Assembly: GCF_006517535.1 (NCBI RefSeq)
Contig: NZ_VHQH01000038.1
Span: 186,001 to 250,000, forward strand
DNA from: Schumannella sp. 10F1B-5-1
GTDB lineage: Bacteria > Actinomycetota > Actinomycetes > Actinomycetales > Microbacteriaceae
DNA length: 64,000 nucleotides
Direction: 5' to 3'
The notes under the pieces were generated by a model that saw nothing but the letters and a program-made list of their open reading frames with translations, had not been told where the DNA came from and made no database searches. Numbering within the stretch: position 1 is the first letter of the stretch; the number at the start of each line of letters is the position of its first letter. Shown here piece after piece: positions 1-9,120 of this stretch. Position numbers and translations under genes: made by a program.

Positions 1-142
1 GATCGGTGACCGCGGTGACGGAATCGCTCGCGTCGTCGCGTCCGGTCGCGACGATCAGCACCGTCGACAGCGTCGTCGCCGCGAGCCCGACGATCGCGAG
101 CACGACCGTTCCCGCGATGATCCGTCGACGTGTCGCGCGCAC
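1..142 (-). CDS. N-terminus of a membrane-anchored protein (partial)
   Basis: The first 47 codons of a leftward gene whose remainder lies outside the window. A GTG at 142-140 follows an AGGAG ribosome binding site at 152-148. The product begins with a short Arg-rich stretch (MRATRRRII), then one hydrophobic helix of about 22 residues and a polar segment rich in Asp and Ser. This is the layout of a single-pass protein or the first helix of a sensor kinase. The function cannot be told from this piece. It is divergent from panC, and the two starts are about 100 bp apart. Confidence 0.6.
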   Translation of the reverse strand, partial: MRATRRRIIAGTVVLAIVGLAATTLSTVLIVATGRDDASDSVTAVTD

Positions 143-245
143 ACGAGCTCCTCTCCGGGCCGGAGCACGCCCTCGTCATCCCGGGCACGCTACGCGCGGA
201 GCTGACGGGATCTCGGCTCCTCTCAGGCGACTACCATCGTTCCCC

Positions 246-1151
246 GTGCCCGCCGCATCCGACCGCCCCGAGGTGATCACGTCGATCGCCGCCCTCCGCG
301 AGCGCTTCCCGGCGGGAACGGTCGCGCTCGTGCCGACCATGGGCGCGCTGCACGAGGGGCATCTGGCGCTCGTCGACCGGGCCGCCGCGCTCGTCCGCGC
401 TGGCGCCACCCCCGGCAGCACGACCCCGACCCCCGCCCCCTCGGCCGTCGTCGTCTCGATCTTCGTGAACCCGCTGCAGTTCGGCCCGAACGAAGACCTC
501 GCCCGCTACCCGCGCGACCTCGACGCCGACCTCGACCTGCTCGCCGGGCACGGCGTCACGGCCGTGTTCCACCCCGACGTCGACGAGATGTACCCGGGCG
601 GACCGTCGCAGACCCGCGTGACCGCGGGCGACGTCGGCGCGCTCTGGGAGGGACGCAGCCGTCCCGGCCACTTCGACGGCATGCTCACGGTCGTGGCGAA
701 GCTGCTCGGCATCGCGCGCCCGGCGGTCGCGCTGTTCGGGCAGAAGGATGCGCAGCAGCTCTTCCTCGTGCAGCGCATGGTGCGCGAGCTCGACATCGCG
801 ACCCGCATCGAGGGCGTGACGACGGTGCGGGCCGGCGACGGCCTCGCGCTCTCGAGCCGCAACCGCTACCTCGACCCGAACGAGCGCATCGCCGCCCGTG
901 CGCTCAGCGCCGCGCTCGAGGCCGCCGGATCGGCGGGCGACCGCGGCATCGACGCTGTGATCGCGGCCGCCCAGTCGGTGCTCATGGGCGAGGAGCTGGT
1001 CGAGCTCGACTACCTTGGGATCGTCGACCCGGCCACGTTCCGCCCGGTCGCCGACGACTTCCGGGGCCCCGCCCGCGTGCTCATCGCCGCGAAGGTGGGC
1101 CCGGCCCGACTGATCGACAACGCCGACATCTACCTGAACCGAGCAGCATGA
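246..1151 (+). CDS. panC: Pantothenate synthetase
   Basis: Cytoplasmic enzyme joining D-pantoate and beta-alanine with ATP to make pantothenate for coenzyme A. The 301-residue product is the usual family length. It shows the HIGH-type ATP loop ([11 protein letters not shown]), [13 protein letters not shown], the pantoate-binding FGQKDAQQL and the KMSKS-like LSSRNRYL. A Pro/Thr/Ser-rich stretch of about 15 residues sits in the loop after the HIGH helix and is not normally that long. The open frame runs upstream to position 6, but those 80 codons lie over the divergent gene and do not resemble PanC. The GTG at 246 is chosen; TACCAT at 232-237 could be its -10 box. lysS overlaps its end by 4 nt, so the two are co-transcribed. 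panD and coaX, often adjacent in actinobacteria, are absent here. Confidence 0.93.
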   Translation: MPAASDRPEVITSIAALRERFPAGTVALVPTMGALHEGHLALVDRAAALVRAGATPGSTTPTPAPSAVVVSIFVNPLQFGPNEDLARYPRDLDADLDLLAGHGVTAVFHPDVDEMYPGGPSQTRVTAGDVGALWEGRSRPGHFDGMLTVVAKLLGIARPAVALFGQKDAQQLFLVQRMVRELDIATRIEGVTTVRAGDGLALSSRNRYLDPNERIAARALSAALEAAGSAGDRGIDAVIAAAQSVLMGEELVELDYLGIVDPATFRPVADDFRGPARVLIAAKVGPARLIDNADIYLNRAA

Positions 1152-2728
1152 CCGCCGACCGCGACGCCCAGCCCACCGCATCCACGCCCGCCGGCGCGCC
1201 GGCCGCGACCAAGCCGGCCGACACGAAGCCCGCCGACGCCACCAGCGCGCCCGAGACCAGCGCCGAGGAGATCGCCGAGCAGAAGGCCGTGCGTCTCGCC
1301 AAGCGCAAGCGCCTGATCGCCGAGGGCGACGAGGCCTACCCGGTCAGCCTGCCGATCACGACCACGATCCCCGAGCTGCGAGCCCGCTTCGGCGACCTCG
1401 AACCGGATGCCAGCACGGGCGAGCAGGTCGGCGTCGCCGGCCGCGTCGTGCACCTGCGCAACACCGGCAAGCTGTGCTTCGCCGCGCTGCAGTCCGGCGA
1501 CGGCAGCCGCATCCAGGCCATGATCTCGCTGGCCGAGGTCGGCGAGGAGTCGCTGCAGCGATGGAAGGAGCTCGTCGACCTGGGCGACCATCTGTTCGTC
1601 GCCGGCGAGGTCATCTCGAGCCGTCGCGGCGAGCTGAGCATCATGGCGACGGGTTGGCGCATCGCGTCGAAGGCGATCCTGCCGCTGCCGAACCTGCACT
1701 CCGAGCTGAGCGAGGAGACGCGGGTGCGCCAGCGCTACCTCGACCTGATCAGCCGCGAGCAGGCGCGCCAGGTCGTGCAGACCCGCGCGCAGGTCATGAA
1801 GAGCCTGCGCCGCACCTTCGACGACCGCGGCTACACCGAGGTCGAGACGCCGATGCTGCAGACGATCCACGGCGGCGCGAGCGCCCGCCCGTTCTCGACG
1901 CACTCGAACGCCTTCGACACCGAGCTCTTCCTGCGCATCGCGCCCGAGCTCTACCTCAAGCGCGCGGCGGTCGGCGGCATCGACCACGTGTTCGAGATCA
2001 ACCGCAACTTCCGCAACGAGGGCGCCGACTCGACCCACAGCCCTGAGTTCGCGATGCTCGAGGCCTACCAGGCCTACGGCGACTACGAGTCGATCGCCGA
2101 GCTGACGCAGACGCTGATCCAGGATGCGGCCCGCGCCGTGTTCGGATCGACGACCGTGATCCTGCACGACGGCAGCGAGTTCGACCTCGGCGGCGACTGG
2201 CGCCGCATCCGCATGTACGAGTCGCTGAGCGAGAACGCCGGCGTCGAGATCACGCCGCAGACGAGCGTCGCCGAGCTGGCGAAGCTGGCCGAGAAACTGG
2301 ATGTCGAGGTCAAGACCCCGACGCACGGCAAGTACGTCGAGGAGCTGTGGGAGCACTTCGCCGGCGACGACCTGGTGCAGCCGACGTTCGTCATGGACTT
2401 CCCGGTCGACACGAGCCCGCTCGTGCGCGAGCACCGCACCACGCCCGGCGTGGTCGAGAAGTGGGACCTCTACACGCGCGGCTTCGAGCTCGCCACCGGC
2501 TACTCCGAGCTCGTCGACCCTGTCATCCAGCGCGAGCGCTTCGTCGAGCAGGCCAAGCAGGCGGCGCGCGGCGACGACGAGGCCATGCGCCTCGACGAGG
2601 AGTTCCTGCGGGCGATGGAGCACGGCATGCCCCCGATGGGCGGCATGGGCATGGGCATCGACCGCCTGCTGATGGCGCTCACCGGCCTCGGCATCCGCGA
2701 GACGATCCTGTTCCCGCTTGTCAAGTAG
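1148..2728 (+). CDS. lysS: Lysyl-tRNA synthetase, class II
   Basis: Charges tRNA-Lys with lysine. The 526-residue protein has an Ala/Pro/Thr-rich N-terminal extension of about 40 residues, an OB-fold anticodon-binding domain (about 80-190) and a class II catalytic core. Motif 2 is [20 protein letters not shown] and motif 3 is [15 protein letters not shown] near the C-terminus; the protein ends ETILFPLVK as most LysRS do. The ATG overlaps the panC stop (ATGA), indicating translational coupling. No second aminoacyl-tRNA or MprF-like domain is fused. Confidence 0.96.
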   Translation: MTADRDAQPTASTPAGAPAATKPADTKPADATSAPETSAEEIAEQKAVRLAKRKRLIAEGDEAYPVSLPITTTIPELRARFGDLEPDASTGEQVGVAGRVVHLRNTGKLCFAALQSGDGSRIQAMISLAEVGEESLQRWKELVDLGDHLFVAGEVISSRRGELSIMATGWRIASKAILPLPNLHSELSEETRVRQRYLDLISREQARQVVQTRAQVMKSLRRTFDDRGYTEVETPMLQTIHGGASARPFSTHSNAFDTELFLRIAPELYLKRAAVGGIDHVFEINRNFRNEGADSTHSPEFAMLEAYQAYGDYESIAELTQTLIQDAARAVFGSTTVILHDGSEFDLGGDWRRIRMYESLSENAGVEITPQTSVAELAKLAEKLDVEVKTPTHGKYVEELWEHFAGDDLVQPTFVMDFPVDTSPLVREHRTTPGVVEKWDLYTRGFELATGYSELVDPVIQRERFVEQAKQAARGDDEAMRLDEEFLRAMEHGMPPMGGMGMGIDRLLMALTGLGIRETILFPLVK

Positions 2729-2777
2729 TCACCCCTCCCCATCGCGGCGGGTCTGAGGTGTGCTCGATACTGAGCGC

Positions 2778-3350
2778 ATGAGCGATCCCGCCGGTTTCCC
2801 GCCTCTCGTCGTCGGAACCGATCGGGCGGCGGTGCTGCGGCTCTTCCGTCCGATCCTCGCGTTCATCGTGGTCGTCTGCGTCGTCGTCACCCTCGCCGCC
2901 GTGACGATCGCGGCCCTGCTAGGTTCGCTCTCCGGCTTCGGGCTCGGTCTGGCCGGGGCGGCGTCGCTGCTGATCGTCGGCGGCTACCTGTTCTTCCTCG
3001 CCCTGCACACCGCGACCACGATGACCGCGCGCGCGGCGGCCGGCACGGTGCTCACCCTCGACGCGACCGGGATGCGGTGGGTGACCCCGCAAGGTTCGCT
3101 CGATCTGCCGTGGGATGCCGTCGATGCGGTGACGCTGCGCGGATCCGCTCGCCGCCGGGTCGCCGTCTACCGGCTCAATGCCGCCGTCAGCCCCACGTCG
3201 CCGGGGGTGCGCACCGACATCCGGGCCGACATCCTCGCTCGCGCGACGAAGAGCGGGATGCGGCTCGGATCGGTCGGCCTCGACCAGCCGCTCGACACGA
3301 TCCTCGCCGCCACGTCAGCGTTCACCGCGGGGCGGCTCGTCGCGCGCTGA
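2778..3350 (+). CDS. Two-helix membrane protein with PH-like domain
   Basis: A 190-residue protein with two hydrophobic helices (about 25-50 and 56-80), followed by a soluble stretch that looks like a small bacterial PH-like domain (LDATGMRWVTPQGS, then a conserved Trp-Asp-Ala strand). An in-frame GTG at 2760 exists, but the ATG at 2778 lies 12 nt after the first base of a GATACT -10 box (2766-2771). A leaderless start at 2778 is therefore chosen. It sits between lysS and the type VII-associated locus and may be independent of both. Function unknown. Confidence 0.72.
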   Translation: MSDPAGFPPLVVGTDRAAVLRLFRPILAFIVVVCVVVTLAAVTIAALLGSLSGFGLGLAGAASLLIVGGYLFFLALHTATTMTARAAAGTVLTLDATGMRWVTPQGSLDLPWDAVDAVTLRGSARRRVAVYRLNAAVSPTSPGVRTDIRADILARATKSGMRLGSVGLDQPLDTILAATSAFTAGRLVAR

Positions 3351-3418
3351 GCGATCGTGCGCACGACGTCGTGCGCACTGCTCTCGAAGGATTATCGTGT
3401 TCACGGCAAGGGGGATCG

Positions 3419-3733
3419 ATGGCTGACCTGATCGTCGACTACGAGCTGCTGCGCTCCATGAGCGCCCAGCTCGCCACGGTGCGCGCCGAGTTCGAGAACG
3501 CGAACGCGCACTCCGATGCGGTCGCCGTCGCCGTGGGGCACGGGAAGCTCGGCGACAAGGTCGAGAACTTCGCGCACAACTGGGATCAGCGCCGCAAGGA
3601 TCTCGTCGAGCAGATCGAGCAGGTCGAGAAGGATCTGCAGAAGATCGAGGAGAAGTTCAGCGACGCCGACACCGAATTCGCGACGGCGCTCGCCGACGCG
3701 GCCGCCGACGGCAGCATGGCGAAGGACGGCTGA
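3419..3733 (+). CDS. WXG100-like small helical protein
   Basis: A 104-residue, almost wholly helical protein with no signal peptide or Cys. The size, the central Asn-Trp turn (NWDQRR, residues 54-59) and the C-terminal acidic coiled coil fit the WXG100/ESAT-6-like group, whose members are secreted by or chaperone for type VII systems, although the exact W-x-G is replaced. AGGGGG (3409-3414) precedes the ATG, and a TATCGT -10 box lies at 3393-3398, so this message has a leader. The open frame upstream of 3419 is a shadow of the preceding gene. Its stop overlaps the start of the putative type VII substrate by 1 nt. This pairing of a small partner with a large substrate is typical of type VII loci. 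Confidence 0.75.
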   Translation: MADLIVDYELLRSMSAQLATVRAEFENANAHSDAVAVAVGHGKLGDKVENFAHNWDQRRKDLVEQIEQVEKDLQKIEEKFSDADTEFATALADAAADGSMAKDG

Positions 3734-4995
3734 TGGCGCGCCCGACCTACTGGGCCCCGCTCGGGATCTACGACGATCCGACTCCCGGTGATCCGGGCGT
3801 CGTCGAGACGGCCGCCGACGACTACGCCGCGGTGGCGACCGCCATCCACGACGCGAAGGCGAACATCGACGCCGTGTTCAACACCTCCGAGATGCGCAGC
3901 GACGCCGTGGATGCGCTGCGCGAGACCGGCCTCGAGGTCGCTCGGCGCATCGGCAAGGCCCATGCGCGGTATCAGGGCGTGTCCACGGCGCTGAGCGGCT
4001 ACGTCGAGCCGCTGCGCACCGCCCAGCGCGATGCCGACGCCCTGCTGGATCAGGCCACGAACGCGCAGAACGACCAGGCGCACGCTCGCGACAAGGTCGA
4101 TCACTGGCAGAGCGAATGGCTCAAGGCGAGCGCGGCCGGCGACGACCAGGCGGCGATCGACGAGGCGAAGCGCTGGCACGACTTCTGGCAGCGGGCGCTC
4201 GACAGCTCGGTCGCATCGCAGAGCGACGCCGCGAAGAGCCTGGCGGCGATCATGCAGGCGCGCGACGCGGCCGCCGAGACCGCGATCGCGCTCATCGAGC
4301 AGGTCGAGAACTCGGGCGGCCTCAACGACGACTTCTGGGACGACCTGGATCAGTTCTTCGACGAGAACCCGTGGATCGACGACGCGCTCGCGATCGCCGG
4401 CGCGATCGCCGGGGTGCTGGCGATCATCGCCCTCTTCGTGCCCGGCCTGAATCTCATCGTCGGGATCATCGGCGCGATCGTCGCCGTCGCGACCGTGCTC
4501 AATGCGGTCGGCCAGGCCGCGGTCGGTCGCAAGTCGTGGGGCGAGGCGATCTTCGAGATCGTGATGGCCGTCGTGCCGTTCGGCGCCGGCAAGGTGCTCG
4601 GCCACTTCTCCGAGGCGGCCGTCGGCGCGGTGAAGTCGACGGCGGTCGTCTCGGTGATGAAGAGCGCGGCCGGCAGCGGCGTCTCGGGGGTCACCCGGGT
4701 CGTCGCCGCCGAGAAGGTCGGACAGGTGCTCGAGACGAGCCTGCTCGGCCGGTTCCCGGGCGGCCCCATCGTCGAGATCAACGCGCTGGCCAAGATGGCG
4801 ATGACGTCGGGCGAGACGTCGCCGGCGATCTTCGCGGCGCAGCAGAATGCCTACCGCTGGATCGCGACCGAGCTGGGCGCCGAGGCGGTCGCCCGCTGGA
4901 CCGAGACCGGGCACGCGATCGCCGAGAACGCCGCCGAGGGCTCGGGAGAGCCCGAGGAGCGCACCGACTTCGGCGCCCGGAACATGAACTGGTGA
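3733..4995 (+). CDS. Putative type VII-secreted effector, C-terminus of unknown activity
   Basis: A 420-residue protein. Residues 9-21 (PLGIYDDPTPGDP) match the start of the putative T7SS secretion-signal domain, which is followed by an alpha-helical hairpin region (about 22-210) rich in Ala, Asp and Gln. Residues about 220-260 form a long hydrophobic Gly/Ile/Val stretch with a central Pro-Gly, resembling the membrane-active or pre-toxin segments of LXG-type effectors. The last 150 residues (to GARNMNW) match no toxin fold I recognise. No nuclease, ADP-ribosyltransferase or peptidase motif is visible, and there is no Cys. Start and stop overlap both neighbours (1 nt and 4 nt). It could be a polymorphic toxin or a structural substrate. 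The export machinery (EccC and others) is not in this window. Confidence 0.72.
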   Translation: MARPTYWAPLGIYDDPTPGDPGVVETAADDYAAVATAIHDAKANIDAVFNTSEMRSDAVDALRETGLEVARRIGKAHARYQGVSTALSGYVEPLRTAQRDADALLDQATNAQNDQAHARDKVDHWQSEWLKASAAGDDQAAIDEAKRWHDFWQRALDSSVASQSDAAKSLAAIMQARDAAAETAIALIEQVENSGGLNDDFWDDLDQFFDENPWIDDALAIAGAIAGVLAIIALFVPGLNLIVGIIGAIVAVATVLNAVGQAAVGRKSWGEAIFEIVMAVVPFGAGKVLGHFSEAAVGAVKSTAVVSVMKSAAGSGVSGVTRVVAAEKVGQVLETSLLGRFPGGPIVEINALAKMAMTSGETSPAIFAAQQNAYRWIATELGAEAVARWTETGHAIAENAAEGSGEPEERTDFGARNMNW

Positions 4996-5618
4996 GCGCC
5001 GACGCCGCGCTCGCGAGCCGGGCCGCGATCGGGATGCACCTGCTGCTGCCGCCCGGATGGGAGCAGCTGATCGTGGCCGCCGATGGCACGAGCCCCGATC
5101 TCGAGCGCCTGCTGACCCGCGCCGTCGCGGCGCAGTCCGGCGAGCAGCGTGCGGGCGTCGCCGCGCTGCTGGAGACGCTGCGCTCTCAGCTCGTCGGATC
5201 GCTCGCGGCGCAGGGCCAGAGCGTGCTGCTCGTTCCGACCCGCCCGATCGAGGGCATCCCGGTTCCCGCGTCGATCACGGCGCGACCGCTGACGCCGCCC
5301 GACGACGGGCGCACCGCCGAGGACGTGCTCGTCGCGTTCGCCGCGCGGCATCGCTCGACCGCGGTCGAGCTCGACGGCGCCCTCGGCCTGCGACGCGAGC
5401 AGTCGACCGCCGCGCGGACGGCCGACGATGGATCGATCGTGCCGGCATCCCGGCGCATCTCGTACCTGCTCCACCTCCCGGGCGGCACCCGGTGGGCGCT
5501 TCTCGACGCGGTCATCCTGCGTCCGGATGTCGAGGGCGCCGACGACGCACTCGTGGCGGTCGACATGCTCTGCGACGCGATCATGTCGACCGTGTCGTTC
5601 GATCGGTCGGCGAGCTGA
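4992..5618 (+). CDS. Unknown protein, first of four related T7-locus proteins
   Basis: A 208-residue soluble protein starting at a GTG that overlaps the preceding stop (GTGA). It contains an N-terminal PPGWEQL segment, a helical region, strands, and near the end RRISYLLHLPGG followed by ALLDAVIL. The order of elements (PxW motif, helix, strand, helix, a strand pair R-x-x-Y-x-L, C-terminal helix) parallels the next three proteins, although identity is low. Not recognised as any named family. Its position directly behind the putative secreted effector suggests a chaperone, EspG-like partner or immunity role. That is inference only. Confidence 0.65.
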   Translation: MSADAALASRAAIGMHLLLPPGWEQLIVAADGTSPDLERLLTRAVAAQSGEQRAGVAALLETLRSQLVGSLAAQGQSVLLVPTRPIEGIPVPASITARPLTPPDDGRTAEDVLVAFAARHRSTAVELDGALGLRREQSTAARTADDGSIVPASRRISYLLHLPGGTRWALLDAVILRPDVEGADDALVAVDMLCDAIMSTVSFDRSAS

Positions 5619-6235
5619 TGGCCTTCCTGATCGAGCATCCGGCCGACTGGATCGGGGTCCCCGAACGCTGGCCCTTCCCGCGGCCCGACGGCGGCGAGAT
5701 CGCCGACGCCGCGCAGTGGGCCGAGGAGCTGGTCGAGGAGCTCGACATCGAGAACGACCTGCGCCGGGCTGAGCGGGTCGTCGTGCGCGAACTGGCGCGC
5801 GCCGCTGCGGAGCTGGCCGAGCGACGCGGCAGTCGCACCTTCATCGCCTTCCACGGTTTCGATGCGGGTTTCGTCGCCGCCGCCGAGGTGCATTCCGGCC
5901 CGGAGATCGCCGCCGCCGAGCTCGCCGAACTCGTGGTCGCGGGGTCACCCGCGAGCGTCGGCCGCGACGACGTCGCGCCGTTCACGACGAGCAGCGGCGT
6001 GGTCGGGATGCGCGCCTACCGCTACCTCCCGCTCGCCGCGGCGACGGCCGACACCGCCACCTCGTCGGCCGATCTCGCCGGGGCGCCCGCGGACGCCGTC
6101 ATCGGCCGCGCCGACTACGTGCTGCGCGCCGGCGACACGGCTCTGTGGCTGACCGCCGCCGAGGTCGACTTGGTGTGGTTCGAGCGGGTCAAGCCGCGTC
6201 TCGAGGCGCTCGCCGCCTCGGTGACCTGGCGGTGA
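5618..6235 (+). CDS. Unknown protein, second of four related T7-locus proteins
   Basis: A 205-residue soluble protein; the ATG at 5618 shares one base with the previous stop. It begins FLIEHPADWIGVPERW, then a long acidic helix (about 25-70), RTFIAFHGF, the shared motif FTTSSGVVGMRAYRYL (about 126-141), and RADYVLRAGDTALWL near the C-terminus. The W-I-x-[IV]-P and TTxSGVxGxxAYR motifs recur in the next two proteins, so these genes are paralogues. No catalytic signature is visible. It is the last gene of the tightly overlapping group beginning at 3419; a 77-nt gap with a new promoter follows. Confidence 0.7.
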   Translation: MAFLIEHPADWIGVPERWPFPRPDGGEIADAAQWAEELVEELDIENDLRRAERVVVRELARAAAELAERRGSRTFIAFHGFDAGFVAAAEVHSGPEIAAAELAELVVAGSPASVGRDDVAPFTTSSGVVGMRAYRYLPLAAATADTATSSADLAGAPADAVIGRADYVLRAGDTALWLTAAEVDLVWFERVKPRLEALAASVTWR

Positions 6236-6312
6236 CGACGGCGAAGCGCGCCCCGGTGCGCCGTGCCCGCGTGGATCGCGGGGGCACGGATCCCCTGCGG
6301 CAGAATGACGGG

Positions 6313-7410
6313 ATGCCCACCCCGACCCGGCGCAGCCCGGCTGCGCAGCCGAGTCGGCCGGCTCGGATCGGCGCGGCGGTCACGGTCGTCGTGGGTGTGG
6401 CCGCGATCCTGCTCGGACCGGCCTGGGGGATCGCCATGCTGGTCACCCGCACGGCGACGCCCCCGTCATGGCCGTGGTTCGCGCTGATCGTCGTCGCCGA
6501 GGCCGCTCTGCTCGTCCTGGGCTGGACGCCGCGTCATCGCGTCGCGGGAGCGTGGCAGTCCGGCGGCTACCTGGTCGGCGCGGGCCCTCTTCCGGTGTCG
6601 GTGCTCGCCTGGGGATGGGCGGCGACCTCGCTCGCCGCATCCCGGGTCGTGCCATTCGGCGCGGCGACCGCGCCGTACGTCGTGGTCGCGGTCGCCTCGA
6701 TCGCGGTGGCGGTCTCGGCCGCGGTGGCGATCGGCCGTCGCGCTGCAGCGTCCGGCGGCGCGTCGGACGGCGCGGCCGATGTCGCGCCCGCCGCGGCGCG
6801 CCGACGATCGCTGCAGCCGCTGCCGCGTCTCGCGTTCGAGCGGTTCCGCCCCGAGTCGCGGGGATTCGCGCTGCGCCCGTCGGCCGACTGGATCGAGATC
6901 CCCCGGCTGGACCGGGAGCAGAGCTGGATCGATCACGTGCTCGGCGAGCTGGACCAGTCGCATCCGCTCGCCGACGCCGAACGCGCTCACGTCGGATCGT
7001 CGCTCGCCGCGGCGCTGGAGCTCGCCGACCGCGACCCGCAGGTGCACGTGCTGCTCGGATTCGAGAGCTGGGACCGCCCGGTCGTGGTCACGTGGCGGGT
7101 GATCGACGAATCGTTGCTCGACGGGGTTCCGCTCGCGACATGGCTCACCGCCGCAGATCGGGTGCCGGCTCCGGCCGCGGCGCGCGCCATCACGACCCGC
7201 AGTGGCCTCGCGGGCGTCGCCGCCTACCGACGCGTCGACTACGCGACTCCGGCGGAGGGGCTCGACGACGGGCCGGCGCGCTCCGACTTCGCGTTCGCGC
7301 GCCAGGGCGAGGTCGCCGTGATCTCGCACGAGGCCCGCTCGGTCGCCGATCAGCGCCGCGTGCTCCACGACGTGAAGCTGCTGGCCCGATCGCTCGTGTT
7401 CCGCGCATGA
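6313..7410 (+). CDS. Unknown four-helix membrane protein, third T7-locus paralogue
   Basis: A 365-residue protein. An N-terminal membrane domain of about four helices (residues about 20-145) is followed by a cytoplasmic domain homologous to its neighbours: ADWIEIPRLDREQSWI, VLLGFESWD, ITTRSGLAGVAAYRRV and ARSDFAFA. The frame is open upstream, but the ATG at 6313 follows a CAGAAT -10 box (6301-6306) at the 12-nt distance seen for many genes here, so a leaderless start is chosen. The stop overlaps the next gene by 4 nt. Confidence 0.75.
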   Translation: MPTPTRRSPAAQPSRPARIGAAVTVVVGVAAILLGPAWGIAMLVTRTATPPSWPWFALIVVAEAALLVLGWTPRHRVAGAWQSGGYLVGAGPLPVSVLAWGWAATSLAASRVVPFGAATAPYVVVAVASIAVAVSAAVAIGRRAAASGGASDGAADVAPAAARRRSLQPLPRLAFERFRPESRGFALRPSADWIEIPRLDREQSWIDHVLGELDQSHPLADAERAHVGSSLAAALELADRDPQVHVLLGFESWDRPVVVTWRVIDESLLDGVPLATWLTAADRVPAPAAARAITTRSGLAGVAAYRRVDYATPAEGLDDGPARSDFAFARQGEVAVISHEARSVADQRRVLHDVKLLARSLVFRA

Positions 7411-8666
7411 TCTCCTCCGCCCAGCTCGCGCGCGACCGCGCCGTCGGCCGCGTCGCCGCCGTCGCGATCGTCGTCGTCGCCGGTGTCGCGGTTCTCGTCG
7501 GCCCGGTCGGCACCACCGTCGGGGGCGCGATCGGGTTCGGACCGATGCCGTGGTTCGCGTTCCTGCTCGTTCCGGCGGCGCTGCTCGTGCTGACCTTCGT
7601 CACCTGGACGCCCGGGCGGCGCAACGTCGGCACCCCGGCGCAGGGGCGGGTGCTGCTCGGCATCACGCCCGGCGGGATCGCGGCCTTCGCCGGCGTCTGG
7701 GGCGTGACCTGCTTCGTCACCTCCGGCCAGGTGCCCTTCGGCTCCTCGGGCGGGCCCTATGCGCTGGTCGCCCTGCTGAGCTTCGGCGTCGCCGTGCTCG
7801 CCTCCACCCGCACCAAGAAGCCCACGCCCAAGCCGCCGACGCCGAAGCGGCAGCGCGCGCTCATCCGGCTGCCGCGCTTCGCCTTCGACCGCTTCGCTCC
7901 CTCAGGGCCGGGCTTCGTGCTGGATGCGCCGCTCGAGTGGATCGAGGTGCCGCGCCTGCCGCAGCCCGAGCCGTGGATCGCGCACGTCGTCGCCGAGATC
8001 GAGCGGGCCCCGGCGACGACCGCCCCGTCGGCGTCGGCGTCGGGCTCGGCGTCGCGGCCAGGGGCGTCGTCGACCGCGGCTGCGCGCGCGACCCCGTTCG
8101 GCGACCCCGAGCGCGCCGCCGTGACCGCCGCGCTGCACCAGGCGATCGCCTTCGGCGCCGCGAACGACGTCGACTGCTACGTCGCCTTCGCCCGCTGGGA
8201 CGACCCGTTCATCGCCTACAGCCGCGTCGTGCCGCGCGAGCAGCTGCGCGGCCTCGAGCCCGGCCCGTGGATGGTGTCGGCCGACGAGCGGCCGGCGCCG
8301 CGCATCCACTCGTTCACGACGCGCAGCGGGGTGCAGGGCGTCGCGGCCTACCGCCGGGTCGGGCCGCTTCCCACGGCCGAGGCAGGCGAGACGGGCGGGC
8401 CGGCGCACCGCGCCCCCGACCTGCAGGCCGACGGTCCGGCGCGCGCCGACTTCGCCTTCGCGGTCGACGACGAGGTCTTCGTGCTCAGCCTCGCCGAAGC
8501 CAGCGAGCAGCGGATGCGCCGGGTGCTGCCCGAGCTGCGGGAGCTGGCGCGTCGCATCGACCACCGCGACCCCGACCCGCGCGATCCGGAGCGCGCGTCG
8601 GCGAAGCGGGCCGCACGCCGGCGTCGTGCCGCCCGTGCGGCGGAGAGCGACCGCTCCGCCGGTTAG
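7407..8666 (+). CDS. Unknown four-helix membrane protein, fourth T7-locus paralogue
   Basis: A 419-residue close relative of the preceding product: four N-terminal helices (about 15-140), then LEWIEVPRLPQPEPWI, a low-complexity Ala/Ser/Pro insert (about 205-235), YVAFARWDDPF, FTTRSGVQGVAAYRRV and RADFAFA, with an Arg/Ala-rich basic tail. It is co-translated with the preceding gene (ATGA overlap). Two adjacent membrane-bound copies with matching soluble domains suggest a hetero-oligomer. No known family was recognised. Confidence 0.75.
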   Translation: MISSAQLARDRAVGRVAAVAIVVVAGVAVLVGPVGTTVGGAIGFGPMPWFAFLLVPAALLVLTFVTWTPGRRNVGTPAQGRVLLGITPGGIAAFAGVWGVTCFVTSGQVPFGSSGGPYALVALLSFGVAVLASTRTKKPTPKPPTPKRQRALIRLPRFAFDRFAPSGPGFVLDAPLEWIEVPRLPQPEPWIAHVVAEIERAPATTAPSASASGSASRPGASSTAAARATPFGDPERAAVTAALHQAIAFGAANDVDCYVAFARWDDPFIAYSRVVPREQLRGLEPGPWMVSADERPAPRIHSFTTRSGVQGVAAYRRVGPLPTAEAGETGGPAHRAPDLQADGPARADFAFAVDDEVFVLSLAEASEQRMRRVLPELRELARRIDHRDPDPRDPERASAKRAARRRRAARAAESDRSAG

Positions 8667-8675
8667 GGTTGCGGT

Positions 8676-8810
8676 GTGAGCGACCCGAAGGGCGACGGAC
8701 CCCAGAAGCCCAGCATGACCCGCATCCTCGTCTGGGTGGGTGTCGCGGCCGTCGCGGTCTGGCTCATCATCTCGGGCATCTCGGGCATGATCGCCCGCGG
8801 CGACTTCTGA
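8676..8810 (+). CDS. Small single-pass membrane protein (44 aa)
   Basis: A GTG-started ORF of 45 codons: a polar Pro/Lys N-terminus, then one hydrophobic helix (about residues 16-38) ending MIARGDF. A TAGGGT -10 box at 8664-8669, which includes the stop codon of the preceding gene, lies 12 nt before the GTG and argues for a real leaderless gene. Function unknown. Confidence 0.55.
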   Translation: MSDPKGDGPQKPSMTRILVWVGVAAVAVWLIISGISGMIARGDF

Positions 8811-8818
8811 GGTCGGCC

Positions 8819-8914
8819 GTGGATCGCAAGACCTCGCGCTTCATCGCGATCGCCGGACTCGTGCTGATCGTCGCCGTCATCGCCGTCGCCTGGGCGTTCG
8901 GCGTCGGCCGGTGA
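8819..8914 (+). CDS. Tiny single-pass membrane protein (31 aa)
   Basis: A GTG-started ORF of 32 codons, 8 nt after the previous stop: VDRKTSRFIAI, then a Val/Ile/Ala helix ending FGVGR. It has basic residues before the helix and a helix length suited to one membrane span. Probably co-transcribed with the 44-aa ORF. It could be chance, but the composition is that of a membrane micro-protein. Confidence 0.4.
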   Translation: MDRKTSRFIAIAGLVLIVAVIAVAWAFGVGR

Positions 8915-9120
8915 GCCGCGAGCACCGCGAGCGCCCCGACCTGCGGCGCTCGCCGGGCGGGGACGCGAGCCCGAGCACGGCGTCGTCGGTCGGCGGCGAC
9001 CTCGTGCGGCGACGAGCCGAGCGTGCAGCGCAGGTGCCCGTCATCCGGCCCGAGGCCGCGACGGCCGCGACGCCGCTCGCTCGCAGATCGGGTGCATCCA
9101 CGCCGGGATATCCTGTGCGC

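Noticed and set aside
8911-9120. N-terminal extension of the 56-aa membrane protein
   Set aside because: Low-complexity residues, and the TATCCT box at the fixed distance favours the ATG at 9121.
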